Source: Deltaproteobacteria bacterium (lineage in GTDB: Bacteria; Desulfobacterota; Deferrisomatia; Deferrisomatales; BM512). From it: 64,000 nucleotides of DNA. Positions 33,910 through 41,919 of the stretch are shown here, piece by piece. The position numbers and the translations under genes are program-made. The stretch spans positions 1 through 64,000 of the forward strand of contig PKTT01000039.1 in NCBI GenBank assembly GCA_002869015.1. The letters run 5' to 3'. A model generated the notes under the pieces. That model was not told the DNA's origin and ran no database searches. It saw nothing but the letters and a program-made list of their open reading frames with translations. How positions within the stretch are numbered: the stretch's first letter is position 1; each line of letters opens with the position of its first letter.

Positions 33910-35850
33910 CTAATCCTCGGAGCTCTCATAGTAAGTGTAGCCGCGCAGCCCCTCTTCATAGGTCCGGGTAAGGACTCTGCGCATCTGCCCATTTATAAGG
34001 CCGCCTCTCACCGCTCTCTCGGCCTTCTCTCTGAAACGATTGACTAGCTCGCGGGGGTCATATTCGACGTATGTAAGCACATCTTTGACCGAGTCGCCGC
34101 CGAGCTCGCGAACGTATTCTATTTCACCGTTGTCGCCAATCCTAACGCTTGCGACATTCGTATCGCCGAGGAGGTTGTGAAGGTCGCCAAGGGTCTCCTG
34201 ATAAGCGCCGACAAGGAAGACGCCAACCAGGTACTCCTCGCCCGCTTTAAGCTCATGGAGCGGCAGCGACTTCGCCACATCCTGAAGGTCTATGAAGCGG
34301 TCAATCTTGCCGTCGCAGTCACATGTTATATCGGAGATTACGGCGTCGCGGGTAGGCGCTTCCTTATGCCTGTGCAAGGGCATTATGGGAAAGAGCTGGT
34401 TTATAGCCCAAACGTCGGGCAGCGATTGAAAGACAGAGAGGTTGCCGTAATAGATATCTGAGAGCGCCTCGTCCAGGCCCTCAAACTCATCGGGCGCATA
34501 GGGCATCCCTTTGACTATCTTCTGTATGCGCTTCATCGCGTACCAAAAGATCGACTCAACCAGCGCGCGCTCCCTTATGGAGACCTGACCACGCTTAAAG
34601 AGCTCGCGTGTCTCATCCCTGTAATAGATTACGTCGTGGTAGAGCTCCTGTAGGTTCTTCTCTCGAATGTTGGCGGCCGCCTCGTGGATATCGGCGGTAA
34701 CCTGCGAGACCTCCTCTTCGGGAAGCTTTGGCAGCGTATCGGCGCCTGTGAAGCTGGCGGTATCGAGGATGTTGAAGACTAGGAGCGAATAGTAGGCAAC
34801 GAGCGCCCGCCCCGACTCGGTAACGATAGTCGGGTGCGGCAGCTCCGCTTCATCCATGACCTGCTGCACGAGGTCGACTATGTCGCGGCAATACTCGTCG
34901 AGGGTGTAGTTACAGCTTGAGGCAAAGTTTGTATGGGAGCCGTCGTAATCGACGGCGAGGCCACCACCAAGGTCAATCATCCCCATCGGCGCCCCCTCGC
35001 CAACGAGGCCGGTGTATATGCGGCAAGCCTCCATCAGCCCGTTCCTAATCTGTCTGATGTGGGGGATCTGCGAACCGAGGTGATAGTGAAGAAGTTTCAG
35101 GCAGTCGAGCATCCCCTCTTCGCGGAGTATGTCGACCATCTTTATAACCTGCGCGGAGTTTAGTCCGAAGACGGAGCGGTCACCGCCGGACTCCTTCCAG
35201 TGTCCACCGGCCGAAGCGGATAGCTTTATGCGGATGCCTAGAATCGGCTTTATCCCCATCTCCTGTGATACCCGGATAATTATGGGGAGCTCATTTAAAG
35301 TCTCGACTACGAGGACACATTTTAAATCCATCATCTGGGCGCAAAGGGCGAGGCGTATGAACATCTCATCCTTGTAGCCGTTGCAGATAAGGAGCGCTTC
35401 GGGGTCGTCGAGGTATGATATGGCGGCTATCAGCTCCGCTTTGGAGCCCGCCTCAAGGCCATGGTGGTACTGCTTGCCGAAGGTCGATATCTCATCTATT
35501 ACTTGCTGCTGCTGATTCACCTTTATGGGGAATACGCCACGGTACTCACCCTTGTATCCATACTTCTTTATGGCGTTTTCGAAGGACTCATTTATAAGCC
35601 GTATTCGCGAGGCGAGGATATCTTCAAACCTCAGGAGCACAGGCAAATCGCTGCCGCGCTCTACGAGCCCGCCTACGATTTCGGGTAGGGAAGCTGATGC
35701 TTTGGGGTTGGAGGGATCGGGCACTACACACACCTCTCCCTTGCGATCTATCTTGAAATAGCCATCTCCCCAGTTGTTGATGCCATACAGGTCCCTCGCG
35801 TTGTCGAGGGTCCATTTGCCCGCAATGAGCTCTTTTTTCTCTATCTTCAT
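33910..35850 (-). CDS. speA: Biosynthetic arginine decarboxylase
   Basis: PLP enzyme of the alanine-racemase fold that makes agmatine from arginine. 646 residues, full length for SpeA. The PLP lysine is K110 (GVFPIKVNQQQQ); other marks are GLEAGSKAEL, KLSASAGGHWKESGGDRSVFGL, LLHYHLGSQI, IDLGGGLAVDYDGS and the C-terminal CDCDGKIDRFID and VGAYQETLGDLHNLLGD motifs. It is preceded at nine bases by the parvulin gene and followed at 12 bases by the dehydrogenase gene, within one operon. Confidence 0.96.
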   Translation of the reverse strand: MKIEKKELIAGKWTLDNARDLYGINNWGDGYFKIDRKGEVCVVPDPSNPKASASLPEIVGGLVERGSDLPVLLRFEDILASRIRLINESFENAIKKYGYKGEYRGVFPIKVNQQQQVIDEISTFGKQYHHGLEAGSKAELIAAISYLDDPEALLICNGYKDEMFIRLALCAQMMDLKCVLVVETLNELPIIIRVSQEMGIKPILGIRIKLSASAGGHWKESGGDRSVFGLNSAQVIKMVDILREEGMLDCLKLLHYHLGSQIPHIRQIRNGLMEACRIYTGLVGEGAPMGMIDLGGGLAVDYDGSHTNFASSCNYTLDEYCRDIVDLVQQVMDEAELPHPTIVTESGRALVAYYSLLVFNILDTASFTGADTLPKLPEEEVSQVTADIHEAAANIREKNLQELYHDVIYYRDETRELFKRGQVSIRERALVESIFWYAMKRIQKIVKGMPYAPDEFEGLDEALSDIYYGNLSVFQSLPDVWAINQLFPIMPLHRHKEAPTRDAVISDITCDCDGKIDRFIDLQDVAKSLPLHELKAGEEYLVGVFLVGAYQETLGDLHNLLGDTNVASVRIGDNGEIEYVRELGGDSVKDVLTYVEYDPRELVNRFREKAERAVRGGLINGQMRRVLTRTYEEGLRGYTYYESSED

Positions 35851-35859
35851 CTCACCTAC

Positions 35860-36756
35860 TTATCCCATGGGGACGTCGAAGACCTGAACTTCCGCGGTCG
35901 ACTTGAGATCGGCGACCCAAGCCGCCAGATATTCACTCTTCTTTTTACGGTCAAGGAACTCGCAAATCTTGGGAGAGGCTTCTTCAAAGGAAACCTCGCC
36001 GCCCCCATCCTTATCCGTAACCTTCAAAATATGGAACCCGAAGGGAGTTTCAACAATATCTCCCACCTCTCCCACAGTGCTGGAGAAAGCCGCTTCCTCA
36101 AAGGAGGCAACCATATCACCACGCCCGAACCAGCCGAGGTCTCCCCCTTTTGCGCCGCTGGGGCACGCGGAGTGGGTTTTGGCGATATCCTCAAAGGACT
36201 CCTCCCCAAGCCTCTCTTTTAGCTTCTCCGTAGCCTCAAGGGCGGCTTCGCGTCCCTCGCCGCCATCGCTCTTGACGAGGATGTGGGATGCCCGCACGCG
36301 TTCAGGCTTTGACATCTTCTCGGAGTTTTCCTTGTAAAAGGAGGTTATCTCCACTTCGGTTATATCATCGACCTCGGCGAGCTTTATATCTGTGAGCTGG
36401 TTAACGAGCAGATCGGTGTGGAGCATTTTGTGATAAGCCTCTTTGGAGAGCCCCGCTTTTTCGAGGGTTCCGTAAAGCTCCTCCACGTTTGGAAAGTTTG
36501 CCGCTACCTTCTCGATCTCAGCTTCCACAGCCCCATCCGGCACCTCAAGACCACGGGCAAGGGCATCTTCATAGATAAGCTGTCTGGCGACAAGCTTCTC
36601 CATCGCCATGCCCTTGGCTTTCTCCCGCTCCTCATCGGTCAGGCTCTCCATTGGTTTTCTATAAACCCCCATGGCGAACCCCTGGATGGCGTTATCAAGT
36701 TCCAAGCGGGAAATTTCAGTTCCGTTGACTGTGGCTACCGTATCACTCAATCTCAA
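35860..36756 (-). CDS. Parvulin-type peptidyl-prolyl isomerase (SurA/PpiC-like) without signal peptide
   Basis: A 298-residue protein with a SurA-N-like helical chaperone part (about 1-150: VATVNGTEISRLELDNAIQG, LVARQLIYEDALARGLEV) and a parvulin domain (about 155-245: ASHILVKSDGGEG, CPSGAKGGDLGWFGRGDMVASFEEAAFS, VETPFGFHILKV). Most relatives are periplasmic, but no hydrophobic leader is seen; the start ATG overlaps the GIY-YIG gene by 14 bases and no better start exists upstream. It is likely cytoplasmic here, or exported by another route. Located in the polyamine operon, though a functional link is not evident. Confidence 0.9.
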   Translation of the reverse strand: MRLSDTVATVNGTEISRLELDNAIQGFAMGVYRKPMESLTDEEREKAKGMAMEKLVARQLIYEDALARGLEVPDGAVEAEIEKVAANFPNVEELYGTLEKAGLSKEAYHKMLHTDLLVNQLTDIKLAEVDDITEVEITSFYKENSEKMSKPERVRASHILVKSDGGEGREAALEATEKLKERLGEESFEDIAKTHSACPSGAKGGDLGWFGRGDMVASFEEAAFSSTVGEVGDIVETPFGFHILKVTDKDGGGEVSFEEASPKICEFLDRKKKSEYLAAWVADLKSTAEVQVFDVPMG

Positions 36757-37018
36757 TCTCCATTCCCCCTCGCGGGGAGCTCTCTATTAGCGCGGCTTTT
36801 TGGCGCCGCGACAGCTTTTTAATCCCCGCCTCACGCTTTACCGCTAATGAACGGTCAGGGCAGGGTTCAGTATATACAAGGCTAACGGGGCCTCGCCCGG
36901 CGGTGTACTTTGCACCCCGGCCTTTATTATGCGCATCAATACGCCGGGCGATGTCATTGGTTGAGCCGGTGTAGTAGCTCCCGTCACTGCACTTTACTAT
37001 GTATACGAACCAGCTAAT
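36743..37018 (-). CDS. GIY-YIG domain protein (UPF0213-like), possible ATT start
   Basis: Small GIY-YIG fold protein: FVYIVKCSDGSYYTGSTNDIARRIDAHN with both Tyr motifs, then KGRGAKYTAGRGPVSLVYTEPCPDRSLAVKREAGIKKLSRRQKAALI. These match the YhbQ/UPF0213 family of about 90 residues, with unclear nuclease activity. The conserved part begins only a few codons after the thioesterase stop. No ATG, GTG or TTG lies nearby in frame; the nearest are GTG 37144 and TTG 37111, deep inside the upstream gene. An ATT at 37018 sits nine bases after GGAGG, so an unusual start is proposed. The 3' end overlaps the parvulin gene. Confidence 0.8.
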   Translation of the reverse strand: MSWFVYIVKCSDGSYYTGSTNDIARRIDAHNKGRGAKYTAGRGPVSLVYTEPCPDRSLAVKREAGIKKLSRRQKAALIESSPRGGMEIEIE

Positions 37019-37022
37019 CGGC

Positions 37023-37550
37023 TCAGCCCTCCGGCCAGGGGCGCATTGAATCAGCCTCAGCCCAGCTCTTGACCCAATCCGGCAGGGGCAGCGCCAGCCC
37101 CTTACGGCCAATAGCAGATAGCGACTCCTCCAGTGGAACGGCACCCTTTTTTGACACTACCGCGCCACGCACAAGGGCAGAGGAGCAGGTTTTTCCATCC
37201 ACCTCGGTGCGCTGCTCAAAGTAAAACCACCTGTCATCAAGGCCGATGAGCTTTGTCCTTAAATTGAAGCACTCCATAAACCTTATCCGGTATCTGAACC
37301 TGATGCTCGCTCCAGCCACTGCAAAACCCCAGTCCCTCTCCCTGGTTACCTTTAAAAGCCCGCTGCGAGCAGCCAAATCAAATCGCCCGAGGTCCATGAG
37401 CGTCATGTGCCGCCCGTTATTTAGCTCCATGAACATATCAACATCGCCGGGCCATGCTCTCATGGAGAGGACAGACTCATCGGTAATGTCGAGCGGCCCT
37501 CTTCTCTTGGCATCGTAAACAAGTTTTAAATATCTAAGATAAGGGTACAT
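37023..37550 (-). CDS. Hotdog-fold acyl-CoA thioesterase, Them6-like
   Basis: A 175-residue hotdog thioesterase. The conserved start of the domain is DVDMFMELNNGRHMTLMDLGRFDLAARSGLL, with the NNGRxxxxMDLGR motif of the THEM6/YbgC-like group, followed by FRYRIRFMECFNLRTKLIGLDDRWFYFEQR. It hydrolyses acyl-CoA or acyl-ACP thioesters; the acyl length is unknown. First gene of the minus-strand run that continues through GIY-YIG, parvulin and the polyamine genes. Confidence 0.88.
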   Translation of the reverse strand: MYPYLRYLKLVYDAKRRGPLDITDESVLSMRAWPGDVDMFMELNNGRHMTLMDLGRFDLAARSGLLKVTRERDWGFAVAGASIRFRYRIRFMECFNLRTKLIGLDDRWFYFEQRTEVDGKTCSSALVRGAVVSKKGAVPLEESLSAIGRKGLALPLPDWVKSWAEADSMRPWPEG

Positions 37551-37728
37551 GCAACCTGCCCTGTAAACCTACGTTTTGCGAGGGTTTATAGCCAACCAGA
37601 ATTTTTTAGAGTTAGCACTCTTTTACCCCTAATGCAAGGGCGACGAGATTATCTATCATAGGCGCTGACCATCAAAGATAAAAATGGTATAATTTCTGCC
37701 GATGCACCAAACCAAAAGGAGCTCAAAA

Positions 37729-38187
37729 ATGTTGAAAATTGGCGGCAAAGCACCAGACTTTTCCCTTGAGAGCGACAGCGGCGAGACCATTAGCCTCTCC
37801 TCAATCGCCGGTAAGAGAGCTGTAATTTTTTTCTACCCGAAGGACAACACCTCGGGGTGAACCGCAGAAGCCCTGGAGTTCCAGGAACGACTTGATAAGT
37901 TCGCGGAAATCGGCACCAACATCATAGGCGTCTCCAAAGACAGCTTAAAAAGCCATGCGCGCTTTAGAGAGAAGTATGGCTTTACCTTCCCCCTCTTGTC
38001 CGACGAAGGGCTGGGGATGCTAAAAAGCTACGGCGCTTGGGGGGAGAAAAAGTCATACGGCAAGGTCACCGAGGGTACTATACGCACCACTGTTGTAGTC
38101 GACGCCGATGGCGCAGTAGAGCGTATATATAACAAGGTCAAGGCCAAGGGGCATGCGCAGCAGGTCTTGGAGGATTTAGCGGGCTAA
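37729..38187 (+). CDS. prxU: Selenocysteine-containing peroxiredoxin (BCP/PrxQ family, PrxU)
   Basis: A 152-codon frame with one internal TGA at 37858-37860. The context FYPKDNTSG-U-TAEALEFQ equals the family motif FYPKDxTPGCTxEA, with Sec in place of the peroxidatic Cys (position 44). Upstream is the PrxQ start (LKIGGKAPDFSLESDSGETISL) and downstream FPLLSDEGLGMLKSYGAWGEKK and TTVVVDADG, so the frame is coding on both sides. The mature protein has no Cys at all, so it must use an outside thiol for recycling. AAAGGAG precedes the ATG. A hairpin follows the UGA at SECIS distance. It detoxifies peroxides in the cytoplasm. The 3' end overlaps the opposite-strand thiolase-like gene by 12 bases. 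Confidence 0.9.
37872..37885 (+). promoter_or_regulatory. Putative SECIS hairpin of prxU
   Basis: CCUGGAGUUCCAGG forms a four to five base-pair stem with G in the apical loop about 16-18 bases after the UGA, within the range known for bacterial SECIS elements. Confidence 0.65.
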
Positions 38188-39294
38188 TATCGCTACACCC
38201 TGTTTGTAGCCAAGTCCCCCGTTGCCGTGGATGAGACCGTAGGGAAGTGATTTTTCCAGCATCTCCCGGTAGACGGCGATTGCTGCCCTTAGCGCGGGGC
38301 AGTTCCATGGTGCCCGCGCAAGGTTCATCCCACCCGTTATTGTGATGGGCTGCCTCTCAAGGTATGGAATCACCTCGTCGGCCGATGGGACCGCCCCTGA
38401 AGCCAGGAGGAAGGCCAAGGGGACCACCGGGTAGCAGATGTAAAGCTCGATCGCGCAGAATCCATTTTTCATAAGGGCCTTGATTGATAGACCGGCCGCA
38501 CGTTCGCACCGCCTTATCGCCTCCGACAGGTGGGTAAAGGCGCTTATCTCCTCTGCGTTATCAGGGCCGTCGCCTGAAGCTTCTCCCAGCCCTACACCCT
38601 CGACCTCAACAAGCTCCTCAAGGCCCAGGGCGGCGGCGCCTCTCCGTGTGGTTAGGAGTATCTGCCCGCTGTAGTCTATGATTGGGTTGGCGCAGTCCAC
38701 GCCTCTAAAGAGCGGAGTAACGGGCTCATACCACCTGATGCCGGGAAGCTTTACGGGGCCTCTTGTCCTGCCCTCATATGTACGCAGGTAGTTATCAAAG
38801 AGCGCCTCCGCGCACTCCTTGAACCATTCATGTGAGAGCCCTCGCCTCCGCAGAAACCCCTCGGCGACCAACTGATAACCCTCAGGGATAGTTACGCCGT
38901 CGTAAATATCCATGAGCTTATGTCGCTCATCCCTTGAGTAGCCGCTCTTCAGGGGCTCCTCTCCACGGATTACGACTGCGTCGAGGGCGCCGGAGGATAT
39001 CCTCTGCACACCTTCGTAGATTGCCTCAATGGGGGAATTCCCTGAACGGAAATGCCCCTCAGGCAGCTCAGCCTCCCATGGCACCGATAGCGGCACTATC
39101 GTGAAGAGCTCACAGGAGAGCCCCGCCTCCCTGGCTTTTGAAAGGAGGTCTGAGAGCCCCTGGGGTTGATCCGCCGGGGCGTCTATAATTTCCTCAGCGT
39201 AGGCGAGGTATACTCTTTCCAGAATGGCCTCCTCATGGATTAGATGCTTTCAGTAGTTGCAGCCTAGCACCTTTAAATCGAATAGTTCCAGCAT
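38176..39294 (-). CDS. Thiolase-like protein with an in-frame UGA in a CxxU motif (putative selenoprotein)
   Basis: The uninterrupted part (from 39096) resembles thiolase/acetyl-CoA acetyltransferase-like proteins: GALDAVVIRGEEPLKSGYSRDE early, TTRRGAAALGLEELVEVEG in the middle, and the C-terminal LIHGNGGLGYKQGVAIL glycine motif. The frame stays coding further upstream to an ATG at 39294 with GAGGAG before it, interrupted only by TGA at 39250-39252. The N-terminus reads LKVLGCNYUKHLIHEEAILERVYLAYAEEI, giving C12-x-x-U15, a thioredoxin-like redox motif. A hairpin starts 10 bases after the UGA. Total 372 residues. If UGA is a true stop, translation would have to start at GTG 39096 without the first 66 residues. 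I know no thiolase-like selenoprotein family. Confidence 0.7.
39218..39239 (-). promoter_or_regulatory. Putative SECIS hairpin of the thiolase-like gene
   Basis: Minus-strand mRNA pairs UCC with GGA and AUG with CAU around the loop AGGAGGC, with a UCU bulge on the 3' arm. The loop G is about 18 bases after the UGA. Weaker than the msrA hairpin but in the correct place. Confidence 0.5.
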
Positions 39295-39388
39295 ACGCTA
39301 ATTTTGCTCCTCATCTACTCCATTTAATGAGGTATTCTCCTAATGCTACGTCCATTGGATAGACCACTTAATCGAGCAGCTGAGGATT

Positions 39389-40615
39389 GTGTTGACAAAA
39401 AAAGCTGAACTTCTGGCCCCCGCCGGGAATTTCGAGAAACTTGAAATAGCCATACACTACGGAGCTGATGCCCTATACCTTTCCGGGCAGGAATTCTCGC
39501 TTCGCAATCTCTCGGGAAACTTTACCCCCGAGGAGCTAAAGCGCGGAATCGACCTCGCCCACGAGGCCGGGGTTAAGGTATACGTCGCCATCAACGCTTT
39601 TTTAAGGAACGCCGAACTTGACCTGCTGAGAGAGGAGGTAGCGCGCACCCGGGAGATGTCGCCCGATGCCTTTATAGTGGCCGACCCCGGAGCCCTACAA
39701 ATAGTGCGCGAGACCGCCCCCCAGGTCCCTATTCACCTATCGACTCAAGCAAACACCACCAACGCCGAGGCGGCGCGTTTCTGGCGCTCAGCGGGGGTTA
39801 GCCGGATTAACACCGCCCGGGAACTCTCCCTTCGGGAGATCTCTGAAATAGCAGCAGGGGTCGACATCGAGATAGAAGCCTTCGTCCACGGGGCCATGTG
39901 CATATCATACTCCGGCAGATGCCTCATATCTGCGGCGTTGACGGGCCGGGACTCCAACCGTGGCGAGTGCACCCAGCCCTGCCGCTGGCGATACAGGCTT
40001 GAGGAGGAGACCCGCCCCGGCAAATATCTCCCGGTAATGGAGGACGGGCGGGGCACATATATAATGAACTCAAGAGACCTATGCATGGTCGGGCACATCC
40101 CGGCGCTCGTCGAAGCGGGGATATCATCATTTAAGGTCGAAGGGCGGATGAAGGGCATCGGCTACCTTGCCCCCGTAATCAAATGCTACCGCGAGGCTAT
40201 TGACGCATATTACGAAGACCCTTCTGCCTTCACCGTCAAGGATGAGTGGCTGGAGGAGCTCTCCCGCGTTAACAGCTGGGGATACTCGACTGGTTTTTAC
40301 TTCGGCGACCCGACGGAGATAGAACCAAATTTCGCAAATGAGCGTCCAACAACTGTCCACCGTTTAGCGGCTAAGGTTCTTAGTGGCGGGAATTCGCCAA
40401 AGGTAGATGTGAGAAACAAGGTCATTGCGGGTTCGGAAATTGAAATAATCGGGAAACGCGGAGAGGCAACAAAAGCAAAGGTGGAAAAAATAAGGGACAA
40501 GTGGGGTGGCGAACTAAAAGAGGCGAACCCCGGCAAGCAGGTCACCTTTGAGTTGGGCGTCAATTGCGAGGTAAACGACCTCTTAAGGATAGGCGAAGAT
40601 TACACGCACAGCTAA
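39389..40615 (+). CDS. Peptidase U32 family protein (TrhP-like tRNA hydroxylation)
   Basis: A 408-residue U32 protein. The N-terminus KKAELLAPAGNFEKLEIAIHYGADALYLSG and HLSTQANTTNAEAARFW are family motifs. The signature EAFVHGAMCISYSGRCLISAALTGRDSNRGECTQPCRW holds the four Cys that probably bind a cluster, and SFKVEGRMKGIGYLAPV follows. Relatives TrhP/YegQ hydroxylate uridine 34 of tRNAs using prephenate rather than cleave peptides. Start is GTG at 39389 after GAGG. It is divergent from the thiolase-like gene. Confidence 0.9.
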   Translation: MLTKKAELLAPAGNFEKLEIAIHYGADALYLSGQEFSLRNLSGNFTPEELKRGIDLAHEAGVKVYVAINAFLRNAELDLLREEVARTREMSPDAFIVADPGALQIVRETAPQVPIHLSTQANTTNAEAARFWRSAGVSRINTARELSLREISEIAAGVDIEIEAFVHGAMCISYSGRCLISAALTGRDSNRGECTQPCRWRYRLEEETRPGKYLPVMEDGRGTYIMNSRDLCMVGHIPALVEAGISSFKVEGRMKGIGYLAPVIKCYREAIDAYYEDPSAFTVKDEWLEELSRVNSWGYSTGFYFGDPTEIEPNFANERPTTVHRLAAKVLSGGNSPKVDVRNKVIAGSEIEIIGKRGEATKAKVEKIRDKWGGELKEANPGKQVTFELGVNCEVNDLLRIGEDYTHS

Positions 40616-40834
40616 GCGCTTACACCTAACGCCCGGACCATCTTAGCGGGAAGATAAGTGCTGCCCCACGCAAAAGCCTAGTAGAGTTGGTAGACTTTAG
40701 CTGGCGGATATGTAAAAGTGGGCCGTCCTAGTGGGCAGCCCACTTTTCACTTGTCAGTCTGGAACTTTTTAAGGCATAGGGTTACGCTGCCACTAAAAGA
40801 GCGCACCGATTACGATTTTAAGCAGGTTTTAAAT
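40616..40834 (+). ncRNA. Unassigned segment with a terminator, possible small RNA or attenuator
   Basis: The 219 bases between the U32 stop and the glycosyltransferase ATG contain small hairpins (ATCTT AGCGGG AAGAT at about 40642) and end region with a strong one at 40712-40749: AAAAGTGGGC and GCCCACTTTT. No covariance evidence; none of the riboswitch or 6S patterns I know fits. It could simply be the 3' trailer and terminator of the U32 gene. Confidence 0.3.
40712..40749 (+). terminator. Strong hairpin, likely terminator
   Basis: Ten base-pair stem AAAAGTGGGC / GCCCACTTTT with a 14-base loop, located about 100 bases after the U32 stop and 85 bases before the glycosyltransferase start. Confidence 0.65.
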
Positions 40835-41866
40835 ATGAAGTTTCTAAGGCGCAAAGCGGGAGCAGAGCGCTTCCTAATAATTCAGCTTCGACAATTGGGG
40901 GACGTTGTACTTACAACAGCGCTCGCGCGCATCCTCAAAGAGGAGCGGCCGGGATGTTTTGTGGGGTTCCTCACGGAAGAGCCAAGTTATGAGCTCCTCA
41001 AAGGTAGCCCCTACATTGACGAACTTTATCTACACCGCCGCAAAGACTCTTTCTTCAACGAAGCCAAGTTAATTTTTAAGCTGAGGAAGCGTCGCTTCAA
41101 CGCGGTATTCGACACAATGAGCAACCCTACCTCCGCGATAATCACCTATCTTACAGGAGCGCCACGCCGCATAGGCTATGATACAACCATCAGGAGATCG
41201 GCTTACACCGATGCGGTGCCGAGAAGCGATGGCTACGTGGTCGATGTAAAGCGAACCCTTCTTGAACGCTACGGCATAAAAAGCGAGTGGAACCGCCCAG
41301 AGCTCTTCCTCTCGGAGGAGGAAAAGAGCTGGGCGGAAGAGATCAAAAGAACACTTGCCGCTAATGCGGGCACCACCCGCCTCTTCACCATAGACGCCAC
41401 ACACAAGCACCGATACCGCCGCTGGACCATAGATGGCTATGCAGAGCTTTCAAAGATGCTATCAAGCAGATATGATGCAGCGCCCCTGGCATTGTGGGGT
41501 CCTGGGGAAGAGTGGGTGGTAAAAGAGCTTGCCGAGAAATCCGGCGGCGCCGTTGCTGTAGCGCCGCAGACGACAGTGAGAAAAATGGCCGCGCTCATCG
41601 AGGCGGCGGACTTCCATATAGGCAACTGCTCCGCGCCAAGGCATATCGCTGTAGCTGTAGGCACCCCAACCTTCATAATACCCGGCACATCGCAGATAAG
41701 TTGGCTGCACCCCGATGAAGAGCACGATATAGACCCCTTTGCGCCTCCTTGCGCCGAGTGCGGAAATAAGTGCGGAGGGGATGAGCGCAAGTGCATGCTG
41801 GAGCGCACGGCAGAGGAGATCGCGCCCTACGCCTACAGGTGGGGAGACAAACTATTTGGCAATTAA
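40835..41866 (+). CDS. Glycosyltransferase family 9 (heptosyltransferase-like)
   Basis: A 343-residue GT9 enzyme of the WaaC/WaaF/RfaQ type, adding heptose or another sugar to the lipopolysaccharide core on the inner face of the cytoplasmic membrane. It begins with RFLIIQLRQLGDVVLTTALARILKEE, the GDxxLTTP-like nucleotide-sugar motif; the second Rossmann half has TIDATHKHRYRRWTIDGYAELSKML, and the C-terminal AALIEAADFHIGNCSAPRHIAVAVGTPTF. A late cluster of Cys (CAECGNKCGGDERKC) is common in the group. The ATG at 40835 is preferred because the longer frame crosses the terminator. Confidence 0.9.
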   Translation: MKFLRRKAGAERFLIIQLRQLGDVVLTTALARILKEERPGCFVGFLTEEPSYELLKGSPYIDELYLHRRKDSFFNEAKLIFKLRKRRFNAVFDTMSNPTSAIITYLTGAPRRIGYDTTIRRSAYTDAVPRSDGYVVDVKRTLLERYGIKSEWNRPELFLSEEEKSWAEEIKRTLAANAGTTRLFTIDATHKHRYRRWTIDGYAELSKMLSSRYDAAPLALWGPGEEWVVKELAEKSGGAVAVAPQTTVRKMAALIEAADFHIGNCSAPRHIAVAVGTPTFIIPGTSQISWLHPDEEHDIDPFAPPCAECGNKCGGDERKCMLERTAEEIAPYAYRWGDKLFGN

Positions 41867-41919
41867 AGGAACTGGGAAAACCCCTCTTAAAACCACATCA
41901 AAAGTGATATCGTTTATCT

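Noticed and set aside
37996..38187. A separate 63-codon gene inside the peroxiredoxin region
   Set aside because: It is the 3' part of the UGA-containing peroxiredoxin frame; the upstream half is coding in the same frame.
40616..40750. tRNA-like or c-di-GMP riboswitch-like pattern (AGTTGGTAGA; ACGCAAAAGCC)
   Set aside because: The flanking stems do not pair as a tRNA arm or as the GEMM fold, and no T-loop motif is present.
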